A stretch of DNA of 55,478 bases, taken from contig JALOQX010000004.1 in NCBI GenBank assembly GCA_025459265.1, positions 1 through 55,478 on the forward strand. Direction: 5' to 3'. Numbering within the stretch: the stretch's first letter is position 1; each line of letters starts with the position of its first letter. This DNA comes from Pirellulaceae bacterium. Lineage in GTDB: Bacteria > Planctomycetota > Planctomycetia > Pirellulales > Pirellulaceae. Under the pieces are notes generated by a model. The model saw nothing but the letters and a program-made list of their open reading frames with translations. It did no database searches and was not told the origin of the DNA. Of this stretch, positions 29,175 through 37,511 are shown piece by piece. A program made the translations under genes and the position numbers.

Positions 29175-31190
29175 ATGATTGTCTCCTGGAACTGGCTGCG
29201 GGATTACGTGGACCTGGACATGGAGCCCGCCGAGCTCACGCGGCGGCTGGCCATGGCCGGGTTGAATCACGAAGCGACCACTGCCATCGGCGACGACCTG
29301 GCGATCGATCTGGAGGTCACCAGCAACCGTCCCGACTGCCTCGGGCATGTGGGTGTCGCCCGCGAGATCGCCGTGTTGTGGCGAGTGCCGCTGCGCGTCC
29401 CCGACCCGACGTACCCACAGGCCGGGTCCCCCGTGTCGGACCTGGTGCAGGTCTCGATCACGTGTCCCAGCCTGTGCTACCGTTACACGGCTCGCGTGGT
29501 CCGCGGCGTGCGGATCGGGCCGAGCCCGGCGTGGCTGGCGAACCGCTTGCGGACGCTCGGCCTGAGCGTGATCAACAATGTGGTGGATATCAGCAACTAC
29601 GTGATGATGGAGTGCGGCCAGCCGCTGCACGTGTTCGACCTGCACCGCCTGGCCGGCCAGAAGATCATCGTGCGGGAGGCTCTGCCGGGCGAACAGTTTG
29701 CCGCCATCGACCACCGCGCTTATCCGCTTGAGCCGGGCATGTGCGTCATCGCCGATGCGGAGCGTCCCGTGGCGCTGGGAGGGGTGATGGGGGGAGTGGA
29801 TTCGGAAGTCAGCTCCGGTACGACGGACCTGTTGATCGAGGCCGCCGAATTCGCGCCGTTATCGATTCGCACAACGGCACGTAAACTCGGACTCCACAGT
29901 CCCTCGTCCTACCGGTTCGAGCGCGGGGTGGACTCGCTGGGCGTCGATTGGGCCAGTCGGCGCTGCTGCCAACTCATTGCCCGACTGGCCGGCGGTCAGT
30001 GTGCGCCGGGCGTTGTCGAGGCGGGAACACCGCAGGCGACGCGACCGATCATTACGCTGCGCCTGAGCCAGTTGCCGCGGGTGCTCGGGATCGACATTCC
30101 ACCGGAAGAGGTCGAGTTCATTCTCACGGCCCTGGGGGCGGATGCCGTAGCGCTCCACGCGGGCCGCGTGCACCTGACGCCACCCTCCTGGCGACGCGAC
30201 TGGACGCGCGAGATCGACTTGATCGAAGAAGTGGCGCGGATCCACGGCTATGACAAGATCCCCGAGGACGTGGGGGTACCCATGGCGCCGTCACACCGCA
30301 CGCACGCCGATCGTGTCCTGGAAAAGGTCCGCCTCGCCATGACCGCGTCGGGGTTCGACGAGGCGATGACGGCCAGCGTCGTACCGAGACCGTGGTGCAG
30401 CGCGTTCAGCCCCTGGAGCGAGGCGGAGCCGCTGCGGGCTGACGTCCCCATGCTCAAAGGCGCCGACTCGCTGCGCAAGAGCCTGGTGCCCAGCTTGCTC
30501 GAGGCACGACGGATCAACGAATCCGTGGCGAACGATCCGATCGAGTTGTTTGAGACCGCGCGGATCTATCTGCCGCAACCCGCGGGGCTGCCGTATGAAC
30601 AGTGGACCCTCGCCGCGACCGGCGGCGGCGATTTCCACGCCCTCAAGGGGATCGTCGAGACGCTGCTGGACGTCCTGCGCATTGCGCCTCCGCTGGCTGT
30701 TGCGGCCAGCACGCAACCACTACTCGATTGCGTGACTCAGACCCGGCTGGAACTCGCCGGCCGCTGCCTCGGCTACCTGGGCCAGGTCAGCGGCGAGGCA
30801 TTGCGGCAGTTCGGCTTACGGAACCCGACCAGCGTCCTGGAACTGAACCTGGAACTGCTCTGTGAACTGGCCAACCTGGCCCCGCAGCAGCGTCCGCTCA
30901 GCGAGTACCCGGCGATCGCCCGCGACATGAACCTGATCGTGGACGAATCGGTCCGCTGGGCGCAGCTCGCCAGCTCGATCCGCACCGCCGCCGGTCCACT
31001 GCTCGAAACGCTCGAATTTCGCGAGGTGTATCGCGATCCGCGCAAGGACGGAGACGGCAAGAAACGGCTGCTCTTCTCCTGCACCCTGCGGTCGTCCGAC
31101 CGGACGCTCACCAACGAGGAAGCCGACGCGGTGCGCGATCGGATCGTACAAGCGTGCGGCCAGCAGCACCAGGCGGTGTTACTGAGCTGA
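29175..31190 (+). CDS. pheT: Phenylalanine-tRNA ligase beta subunit, short form without EMAP/OB domain
   Basis: 671 aa, against about 795 in E. coli. The N terminus MIVSWNWLRDYVDLDMEPAELTRRLAMAGLNHE goes straight into IDLEVTSNRPDCLGHVGVAREIA, so the tRNA-binding OB (EMAP) domain normally at about 40-150 is absent. The B3/B4 editing region (NNVVDISNYVMMECGQPLH), the B5 domain with RDWTREIDLIEEVARIHGYD and the C-terminal ferredoxin-fold anticodon-binding domain (SEYPAIARDMNLIVDE to SCTLRSSDRTLTNEEAD) are intact. It should form the working enzyme with PheS. It ends 18 nt from the opposing regulator gene. Confidence 0.95.
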   Translation: MIVSWNWLRDYVDLDMEPAELTRRLAMAGLNHEATTAIGDDLAIDLEVTSNRPDCLGHVGVAREIAVLWRVPLRVPDPTYPQAGSPVSDLVQVSITCPSLCYRYTARVVRGVRIGPSPAWLANRLRTLGLSVINNVVDISNYVMMECGQPLHVFDLHRLAGQKIIVREALPGEQFAAIDHRAYPLEPGMCVIADAERPVALGGVMGGVDSEVSSGTTDLLIEAAEFAPLSIRTTARKLGLHSPSSYRFERGVDSLGVDWASRRCCQLIARLAGGQCAPGVVEAGTPQATRPIITLRLSQLPRVLGIDIPPEEVEFILTALGADAVALHAGRVHLTPPSWRRDWTREIDLIEEVARIHGYDKIPEDVGVPMAPSHRTHADRVLEKVRLAMTASGFDEAMTASVVPRPWCSAFSPWSEAEPLRADVPMLKGADSLRKSLVPSLLEARRINESVANDPIELFETARIYLPQPAGLPYEQWTLAATGGGDFHALKGIVETLLDVLRIAPPLAVAASTQPLLDCVTQTRLELAGRCLGYLGQVSGEALRQFGLRNPTSVLELNLELLCELANLAPQQRPLSEYPAIARDMNLIVDESVRWAQLASSIRTAAGPLLETLEFREVYRDPRKDGDGKKRLLFSCTLRSSDRTLTNEEADAVRDRIVQACGQQHQAVLLS

Positions 31191-31208
31191 CGACCGGCGA
31201 CCAAGGTC

Positions 31209-31751
31209 TCAATCGGCCGCCGCGTGGCCGAACAGCTCGTCCGGAATCGTGCGGTCCACGATGCGCCCGTATTCGTCCAGCCCGCGCCGCTGTCCATAAT
31301 CGTGCCACGGGCCAACGCCCTCCAGCTCCGGCATGATCTCGGTCAGCTGCTCGCACAACATCTGTGCCATCCGCCGAATGCCGACGGATTCGCTGCGGTC
31401 GCGAATCGCCACGGCGGTTTTCATCAGCCGCACCATCCGCGCTCGATCATGCACCGGATGCGACAGCGCCGCGTCCGGCTCCACCAGCAGCTCGGATAAC
31501 GGGACATCCAAGGCCTTGTGCCACTTGTGCAGATCGCTGATCCGCAGGTCCGATGACTCCTGCTCCTGCTCGCGCAGCTGACGGATGTCCACGCCTGAAT
31601 TGCGTGCGACGCTGCGCAGCGACGCTCCCTGCTGTAGCCGGACGGTGCGGATGCGGTGCCACTGGGCGCCGCTACGATGGGGGGTTCCTCGTGGGATACT
31701 GGTGGTAGTGACCATGTCGGTCGGCAAGGCCGTCAAGTCCACGGTTGCCAT
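31209..31751 (-). CDS. Helix-turn-helix (XRE-like) regulator
   Basis: 180 aa. Residues about 30-75 (RIRTVRLQQGASLRSVARNSGVDIRQLREQE and LHKWHKALDVPLSELL) fit an XRE/Cro-type HTH, and the rest is helical. The C-terminal part (MAQMLCEQLTEIMPELEGVGPWHDYGQRR) has no family I can name. Probably a DNA-binding regulator. Start ATG 31751 has AGAGGA at spacing 8; the longer frame upstream is not supported. Downstream of the short glycosyltransferase on the same strand, 142 nt apart. Confidence 0.7.
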   Translation of the reverse strand: MATVDLTALPTDMVTTTSIPRGTPHRSGAQWHRIRTVRLQQGASLRSVARNSGVDIRQLREQEQESSDLRISDLHKWHKALDVPLSELLVEPDAALSHPVHDRARMVRLMKTAVAIRDRSESVGIRRMAQMLCEQLTEIMPELEGVGPWHDYGQRRGLDEYGRIVDRTIPDELFGHAAAD

Positions 31752-31893
31752 GTTGCCTGTCCTCTTTCCGTTATCGCTCTGTGCCGGGCAAACGAAGATA
31801 AGCCCGTGTTCGATGCGCGCGGACTGGAAAGAGTTCCCGGATTTTGCCGGTTTTTCGGATTTCGCGGCGGACGCGTAATGGGCCGGGAGGGGC

Positions 31894-32523
31894 TCACCTG
31901 GCGGCGACGGGTTCCGGCCGCTGCGGGCAGGTGTGGCGCCGCAGGTGGCGGCTGGCCTGTGCGCGAGCTTCGAGTACCGCCAGCTCATCGAGACCTCGGC
32001 GACGGATCATTTGCGTCCCGCGCAGACCGGGTGCCGCCAATGAGGTCTGGGCGACCTCGCCCCAGCGCGGCGGCAGTCCGCGTGCCGGTGAGGACACGGC
32101 TCGATGCGGCGGCTCGGCACGCGCGGCGATCAACTCTTCGTCAAATCGCATGTTCCAGAGCGCCCGGAGCTCGGTGGCCCGGATCGGGCTCGCCTCGTCG
32201 TGCACGAAGACGACATCCCCCAGGGTATGGATCATCCCGGTTTGCAGGGCCGCGGTGCCGCCACGCCGCTGACTGTGCCGCACCACCCGCACTTGCGGAT
32301 ACTCGCGCGCCAGCTCATACGCCAACTCCTCCGTGTGATCGGTCGAGCCGTCATCGACGATGAGGATTTCGAACCGCGCTGCGATCTCGGGGAGCACGTC
32401 GAGCAGTTCCGAGACGTTCCGCGCCAACGTGGACTCGGCGTTGTGTACGGGCAGAACAACACTCAAGGAGAGATCCACAGAGTCACCTGCATCGGGTGAT
32501 GGACGATCGAGCAGGAAATCCAT
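31894..32523 (-). CDS. Short family 2 glycosyltransferase
   Basis: 209 aa. The GT-A start is clear: LSVVLPVHNAESTLARNVSELL, EILIVDDGSTDHTEELA, VVRHSQRRGGTAALQTGM and VVFVHDEAS in place of a DxD motif. The region after about 120 is short and basic and lacks the usual acceptor-binding half, so it may be a degenerate or regulatory member. Start ATG 32523. The next gene upstream on this strand is far away, and the divergent RidA-like gene begins 222 nt away. Confidence 0.75.
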   Translation of the reverse strand: MDFLLDRPSPDAGDSVDLSLSVVLPVHNAESTLARNVSELLDVLPEIAARFEILIVDDGSTDHTEELAYELAREYPQVRVVRHSQRRGGTAALQTGMIHTLGDVVFVHDEASPIRATELRALWNMRFDEELIAARAEPPHRAVSSPARGLPPRWGEVAQTSLAAPGLRGTQMIRRRGLDELAVLEARAQASRHLRRHTCPQRPEPVAAR

Positions 32524-32744
32524 CCACGCGAGGGCACGGTTCCTTCCGCGGGGATTGCCATTGGCCTAGATCGGTCCCGTGCCGGTGAAACTGCAGAATC
32601 CCGGCTACTTGGACCGTTGTGCCTCGCTTTCCGCAGGCAACGATTGTGGCGGATGCAGGAGACGCGGCGGCCCGGCCCAGTCCCCGGGATCTGGCGGTCA
32701 CCGGACCAACTCGGTACGCTGCAGCCAACTCCAGGAGGAACCCC

Positions 32745-33212
32745 ATGTCGTTCGAGGCACGATTGGCGGAATTGGGGCTGGAATTGCCACCGGCGCCCAA
32801 ACCGGTGGGCGTGTACCGGCCGTTGTTGATCCAAGGCAATATGGCGTACTTGTCCGGGCACGGCCCGTTACGGTCGGACGGGACCCTGATGGTAGGCTGT
32901 GTGGGCCGCGACGCAGACCTCGCAGCGGGTCAGGCAGCCGCTCGCCAGACGGGCTTGGCGTTGCTGGCGACGCTGCGGGGGCAGCTGGGAAGCCTGGATC
33001 GCGTCGCGCGTTTGGTCAAGCTCTTTGGCATGGTCAACTGCGTGGCGGAGTTCCAGCAGCACCCGGCGGTCATCAACGGCTGCAGCGAACTGCTCGCCTC
33101 CGTGTTCGGCAGCGAGCGGGGAGTTGGGGCCCGCAGTGCCATTGGTGTCGTGGCGCTGCCAGGCGGCATGCTGGTCGAAATCGAAGCCATCTTCCAGCTG
33201 CACGACGATTGA
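32745..33212 (+). CDS. RidA/YjgF-family protein
   Basis: 155 aa, the longer RidA subfamily. RidA proteins hydrolyse reactive enamine/imine intermediates. Conserved segments are RLAELGLELPPAPKPVGVYRP, YLSGHGPLRSDGT, LARLVKLFGMVNCV (seen as VARLVKLFGMVN), HPAVINGCSELL and ARSAIGVVALPGGMLVEIEAIF, in which the Arg of ARS is the family's active-site arginine. ATG 32745 has AGGAGGAA at spacing 4-6. Convergent with the degenerate GGDEF gene, 22 nt apart. Confidence 0.9.
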   Translation: MSFEARLAELGLELPPAPKPVGVYRPLLIQGNMAYLSGHGPLRSDGTLMVGCVGRDADLAAGQAAARQTGLALLATLRGQLGSLDRVARLVKLFGMVNCVAEFQQHPAVINGCSELLASVFGSERGVGARSAIGVVALPGGMLVEIEAIFQLHDD

Positions 33213-33234
33213 GCCGCCACCGGCGCGTGCGCCG

Positions 33235-34137
33235 TCACGCCAGAATGCACTCGGACGGCGCAATCTCATGACGCGTCGGCTCGACCGGCCGCGGACCGTC
33301 GCCACGATCGACGTACGTCGCGTTGACACCGGTCTCCCGCGCGCAGGCCAGGGCTCGATCCAGACGCGCCATCAGTTCCTGAGGTGTATCCGCGGTGGTC
33401 GCGGCAACGATGGCTGAGCGCACGCTCGCCGACACAACCGTGTCGCCATATCGAAATCGGGTGCTGTCGAACATCTGACGAATGCGCTCCACCGGCCGTA
33501 AGGCGTCGTCGGGGTGCGCATCGGGCGAAAACCAGATGAACTGGTGCTCTGCCCCCCGCAGTAACCGGCGATCTTTGCGCAGCTGCCGGATGATCCTGGC
33601 CCGCACACTCTCGTCCAACAGTGACCCGACGTGCCCGCCTCCTTGCGTGTCATCGGCGACCACCTCGATCCCGGACAGGCAGGGCATCTCTTCCCGTGAC
33701 TCGGACGCCCGCCAGGCCGCCAACTGCTCAGTCAGCACCCCCACCGGATCACCCGACGCCTCTGGTGGCTCAGCCGCAAGGTGTGTCAGGACCATCCGCT
33801 GCGCAACCCGCTGGACTGCGGGAGGATCGCCCGCGACAGCTCCAGACTGGGTGCGTCCGCTGGCGCTGGAACGGTCCCTATCGACCGCCCCCACGCTCAC
33901 ATCGCTTGTCAGCCGACTGCGCTCCCCCGTGGGCAACAGATCGGCCGCTCGCCACCTCAGACGCGGCAATCTGGGCAGCACCAGGCGGGGCCAGAACCGG
34001 CACACGCGCACCGCCGCGTCCACCTCCGACCAGCTCTTGGGACCGTGCCCGGTCAGAACCGCGAACGCAAACCCCAGGAACAGGTTCGTGACGGCAATTC
34101 CGAAGATCGCCGTCATCGCAAGCAAGATACTCAGCAC
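33235..34137 (-). CDS. Membrane-anchored degenerate GGDEF-domain protein
   Basis: 300 aa. A hydrophobic N terminus (about 2-28) is followed by a linker and, from about residue 165, a sequence laid out like a diguanylate cyclase domain: IIRQLRKDRRLLRGAEHQFIWFSPDAHPDDAL, VERIRQMFDSTRFRYGDTVVSASV and LMARLDRALACARETGVNATYV. Where GG(D/E)EF is expected the sequence reads GAEHQFIW, so cyclase activity is probably lost. GTG 34137 is supported by GAGGGT at spacing 7. The gene lies downstream of the thioredoxin-protease gene on the same strand, with 96 nt between. Confidence 0.65.
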   Translation of the reverse strand: MLSILLAMTAIFGIAVTNLFLGFAFAVLTGHGPKSWSEVDAAVRVCRFWPRLVLPRLPRLRWRAADLLPTGERSRLTSDVSVGAVDRDRSSASGRTQSGAVAGDPPAVQRVAQRMVLTHLAAEPPEASGDPVGVLTEQLAAWRASESREEMPCLSGIEVVADDTQGGGHVGSLLDESVRARIIRQLRKDRRLLRGAEHQFIWFSPDAHPDDALRPVERIRQMFDSTRFRYGDTVVSASVRSAIVAATTADTPQELMARLDRALACARETGVNATYVDRGDGPRPVEPTRHEIAPSECILA

Positions 34138-34233
34138 ACGCAGTACCCTCGGCCACGTACCCCGGACAGCCCGGTATGCATCTCAAATGTACGTTACAGC
34201 CAGCGCGGCCGATCCCCTCTATAGAAGGAAAAG

Positions 34234-35664
34234 CTATCGGTTCTGGGCGCGCACGATAGGACCGGTTGACGCGGACCGTGGTACGGTCGTAACCTCTGCG
34301 GCCGCTGGGGGCAGCGACTGCGGATCCGCGCCGCCCGAGGCGGCCCGCGATTCCTGTGCAATCAGCTGCATGAGGGCGGGGGACGGCTGTCTGATGACCA
34401 GCAGGCGATCGTTCGCGGACGTGGGGTCGCGGAACCTCAAAATACAGATCATCTCTGCAGTCGCGTCGAACGGCTCAGCAGGTGTGTTCTGAGAAATGCT
34501 CTGCAGCGGCACCACGGCCGGGCCTTCCAACGGGGCAATCGGCGCAAGCGGCGACGGCGTCTGTTGACTCAAGTAAATGCGTTCCTGATTGATGGACTTC
34601 AGCTGATAGTGGACCGTGGGGACACCGGCGAAGATGCCGCGGTCTTCCTGCAGGTCCGCGGCGTTGCAGACTCCGATCAAACGTCCATCGGCCGAAAACA
34701 GTCCACCACCACTGCGTCCCTCGACCGGATGGCCCAGGATCTCCAGGTTGGGCGGACCGACGTAGCGATCGATGGCCGAAATCTGGCTTTCCCGGATCGT
34801 GGGCGGGGCACCGTGGTCGCAACCGACACTGAATACCGGCTCGCCGCGCAGCGGCCGGTAGTCGGTCGAAGCGACCGGCATGGGGCGGACGGCGACGCCG
34901 GGTCGGAAGGCGACCAGCCCGACATCGCGATTGTCGGCTTCGTACGCCAACAAGCGTCCCGACACGGGTTGGGTGCCACCTGCCAGGAACATCTCCACCA
35001 TGATGTTCCCTTTGCCTTGGGACGCGCGAAAGATGTGTCCGCACGTTACGACCAGAGCTTCCTCTCCGTGCGTGTCGATAATCGTCCCGGTTCCGCACGA
35101 CTGCCCCGTCGCATCGCTGACCCGCAGATGGACGGTTGCTTCCAGAGCGCATTGTCGAATCGAGGCACCGACGGGCGCGGTCGTGGTGTGCGCGGCGAGT
35201 TCCGCAAGTCGAGGGTCGTTCACCGTGGCGGCCGCTGGCGGGAGGGTCGCCAACGCCGGCGGTGGCTGCGTCGCCGGCACGGACCCGTCATCGGGCGACT
35301 GGGCCCGTGTGCCGCTGCGGCCTGTCTGGGGTGCGGCGAGTTGCGGCGAGAGTGGCGCCGTGGCAGCCGGCGTCCACATCTGAGCGAGCCGATCGTAGCT
35401 GGCCGCCCCCACCACGCGGTCGACTTCGCGGCCGTTGCGAATCAGCACGAAACACGGGATCGGACGCACAGCAAACTGGCGGGCCAGTTCCGGTTCCCGG
35501 TCCACGTCCACCGGCCGAATGGAGTAACCTCCATCCTGGAGGCGCTGCAGAATCGGCTGCATCAGGCGGCAGGGCCCACACGATTCGGAGGTAAACGCCA
35601 GGAGCGTCGCATCGCCGCGGCCCGCCAGCGCGGCAGCGATCAAGCAGATCTGAAGAGACACCAT
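34234..35664 (-). CDS. Thioredoxin-like domain fused to trypsin-like serine protease
   Basis: 476 aa. Residues 1-100 form a thioredoxin fold with the active site SCGPC (Cys29, Cys32) and cis-Pro region RPIPCFVLI. After a Pro/Ala-rich linker a trypsin-like peptidase (about 165-360) has VVTCGHIFR (His210), ADNRDVGLVAF (Asp247) and GRSGGGLFSADGRLIGV (Ser318). The C-terminal 110 residues are low-complexity. The N terminus is only mildly hydrophobic, so export is uncertain. ATG 35664 has AAGGAGGG at spacing 6. This domain pairing is unusual; redox-controlled proteolysis or envelope quality control are guesses. Confidence 0.85.
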   Translation of the reverse strand: MVSLQICLIAAALAGRGDATLLAFTSESCGPCRLMQPILQRLQDGGYSIRPVDVDREPELARQFAVRPIPCFVLIRNGREVDRVVGAASYDRLAQMWTPAATAPLSPQLAAPQTGRSGTRAQSPDDGSVPATQPPPALATLPPAAATVNDPRLAELAAHTTTAPVGASIRQCALEATVHLRVSDATGQSCGTGTIIDTHGEEALVVTCGHIFRASQGKGNIMVEMFLAGGTQPVSGRLLAYEADNRDVGLVAFRPGVAVRPMPVASTDYRPLRGEPVFSVGCDHGAPPTIRESQISAIDRYVGPPNLEILGHPVEGRSGGGLFSADGRLIGVCNAADLQEDRGIFAGVPTVHYQLKSINQERIYLSQQTPSPLAPIAPLEGPAVVPLQSISQNTPAEPFDATAEMICILRFRDPTSANDRLLVIRQPSPALMQLIAQESRAASGGADPQSLPPAAAEVTTVPRSASTGPIVRAQNR

Positions 35665-35740
35665 CGTTTCCCTCCTTGGATGCGAGGTGTGACTATGTGC
35701 CTGCTCGCGGGTGTGGTGGCGGAATCCTTCCGCGCCGCGA

Positions 35741-35774
35741 CGGGGGATGTCCGCAGTCCGCGCCGCATCCCCCG
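35741..35774 (-). promoter_or_regulatory. Inverted repeat upstream of the thioredoxin-protease gene
   Basis: Perfect 9-bp arms CGGGGGATG and CATCCCCCG with a 16-nt loop, 77 nt before the ATG. Either an operator or a leader hairpin. Confidence 0.3.
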
Positions 35775-35879
35775 CACAGTCCACTCACCCTTGGGTCGCA
35801 GGGTGCCACACTCTGACGTGGAATCGAAAACGTGACAAGATCACTTGCCGCAGAAAAACACCCCCCTTGTGGCGATGCA

Positions 35880-36092
35880 TCACCGACACCGGGAAGGGCA
35901 GCGCGGCTGCGGACGGCGGAACGCCTCGAACTGGCGTTCGAGCTCGCTCAATTGGACGTCGATCCAGCGGCGGAATTCCTCAGCGCGCGTCCCGTTGAGC
36001 AGCGCATGGCCGCTCATGAGTGTCAGGTCGTCCAGTTCGTCGACCAGCGCTGGGGTTGACCACGGACTGGCGAGTGATCGGGTGGTTTTCAT
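35880..36092 (-). CDS. Small hypothetical protein
   Basis: 70 aa, MKTTRSLASPWSTPALVDELDDLTLMSGHALL... with a helical, acidic-basic middle (TRAEEFRRWIDVQLSELERQFEAF) and a basic tail. I recognise no family. The ATG at 36092 is preceded by GGAGGT at spacing 9, which is the main support; the frame is open further upstream, but composition there is unlike coding sequence. Confidence 0.5.
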   Translation of the reverse strand: MKTTRSLASPWSTPALVDELDDLTLMSGHALLNGTRAEEFRRWIDVQLSELERQFEAFRRPQPRCPSRCR

Positions 36093-36602
36093 CGATCGCG
36101 TACCTCCGCCACAGATGCAGCGCCGGTGACGGGGTGTGGTTGCCACCGGCGTCGGGAGGTCGCAGGAGCATTCCTTGTGCCAAAGCCACGAGGAAGACAG
36201 CAGGATGTGCTGCAAATGTTTTTCAGCAATCCATTTGCGATCAATCTGGAGTCCATTCCAGAGGCACGTGAGGAGATAGTGCAAGCTCGGGCGTAGCTTT
36301 AATACCTCGCGGACGTAGCCAAATTGCACAGCACTGTTGTCATTCCCTTCATCGGTTGAGGCCGGCCGTTCATTTCAGCCCGGCGCGAGCCATGTGGCAG
36401 ACTTTGCGCCGTTTAAGGGTCTGGGCGGCGTTGGGGCGGTGCGAGGACGAAAAATCCCGCGGCATACAAATAATCCCGCTTACGCGGCGAATAGCTCGAC
36501 GTGTTGGCGCCGACCAGACGACGGCGCGAGCCGGGACGGACATTCGGGACCGGGGAACTCCATTGCGGTAAGGCTGGGCACGATACGAGGAGGGTAACGA
36601 AC
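36093..36602. other. 510-bp intergenic region
   Basis: The longest stretch without a gene. It is less GC-rich than its surroundings, especially 36180-36340, and separates two divergent genes, so it should carry both promoters. I see an inverted repeat GCAAATG/CATTTGC with a 13-nt loop at 36212-36238 and AATCCCGC twice near 36452-36480, but no clear promoter, no RNA gene and no convincing ORF. Confidence 0.5.
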
Positions 36603-37412
36603 ATGGTACGAAAAGTGTTGTTGGTGGGGGTCGTAGCGCTGTTGGTGGCGGGACTCGTGTTGGGTCGGGGGATATCCAGTTACGTGACGACGGCCGTGGA
36701 CCGGGTCCAGACCGAGGTCAAGAGCAATGTCCCGGTCAAGTTCGAGATTGAACGGGCGCGGCGCATGATCAAGGAGCTGGAGCCGGAAATCGAACGCAAC
36801 ATGCATCTGATTGCACGCGAGGAGGTTGAACTCGCGAAACTCGACCGCGAACTCCAGCAGAACGAGAAGCAGCTGGCCAAGTCGCGGGAGGAGATCTTGC
36901 GGCTCAAGGGCGATCTGGAGACGGGTCGCAGTCAGTTCGTGTATGCGGGCAGGAGCTATTCGTCGGTCGAAGTGAAGACGGACCTGGCCAATCGGTTCCA
37001 GCACCACAAGACGTCCGAAGCGACGGTCGACCAATTGCGCAAGATCATGCGGGCGCGTGAGAACGGACTGAAGGCAGCCCGCGAAAAGCTGGAAGCGATG
37101 CTGGCATCGCGGCGGCAGCTGGCCGTGGAGATCGAGAATCTGGAAGCGCGGCTGAAGATGGTGGAGGTGGCACAGACGACCAGCCAGTTCAATTTTGACG
37201 ACAGTCAGTTGGCACGCACGCGAGACTTGATTCGCGACATCGGCACCCGCCTGGAGGTGACCGAGAAGATGATGAGCCAACAGGTGCAGCTCAGTGACCG
37301 CATCCCGCTGGAAGCGGAGGAGACGGACGTCGAGAATGTCCTGGACGCGGTCACGCGGCACTTCGACGGCCAGGGCGACGCGGGTCAGCTGGCCCATGCC
37401 GAGAGCCCGTGA
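36603..37412 (+). CDS. Membrane-anchored coiled-coil protein
   Basis: 269 aa. One N-terminal hydrophobic segment (about 5-22, VLLVGVVALLVAGLVLG), then an almost continuous Glu/Lys/Arg/Leu coiled coil (about 35-225), interrupted near 105-125 by FVYAGRSYSSVEVKTDLANRF. It looks like a PspA-like planctomycete-type protein, though I can name no family. ATG 36603 is preceded by GGAGGG at spacing 9. First gene of the block running to the anti-sigma-like protein; separated from the FHA gene by a strong hairpin. Confidence 0.75.
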   Translation: MVRKVLLVGVVALLVAGLVLGRGISSYVTTAVDRVQTEVKSNVPVKFEIERARRMIKELEPEIERNMHLIAREEVELAKLDRELQQNEKQLAKSREEILRLKGDLETGRSQFVYAGRSYSSVEVKTDLANRFQHHKTSEATVDQLRKIMRARENGLKAAREKLEAMLASRRQLAVEIENLEARLKMVEVAQTTSQFNFDDSQLARTRDLIRDIGTRLEVTEKMMSQQVQLSDRIPLEAEETDVENVLDAVTRHFDGQGDAGQLAHAESP

Positions 37413-37440
37413 GCGACGGAAATATGGCTCGGATCATGTG

Positions 37441-37461
37441 GGGGGCTCAGCCTGAGCCCCC
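37441..37461 (+). terminator. Strong hairpin between coiled-coil and FHA genes
   Basis: GGGGGCTCAG and CTGAGCCCCC around one base; in RNA a 9-bp stem with a GCC loop. It starts 28 nt after the coiled-coil stop. There is no U-run, so it may be a Rho-independent terminator of poor quality or an mRNA stabiliser. Confidence 0.5.
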
Positions 37462-37511
37462 TTCGGGTGCGCGGAACGGCGGATTCTCTCGAACCGGTTT
37501 GGGCCAGAACC

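Noticed and set aside
31210-31988. Longer N terminus for the HTH regulator
   Set aside because: The extra residues run into the short glycosyltransferase gene, have no HTH character, and the ATG at 31751 has an AGAGGA site.
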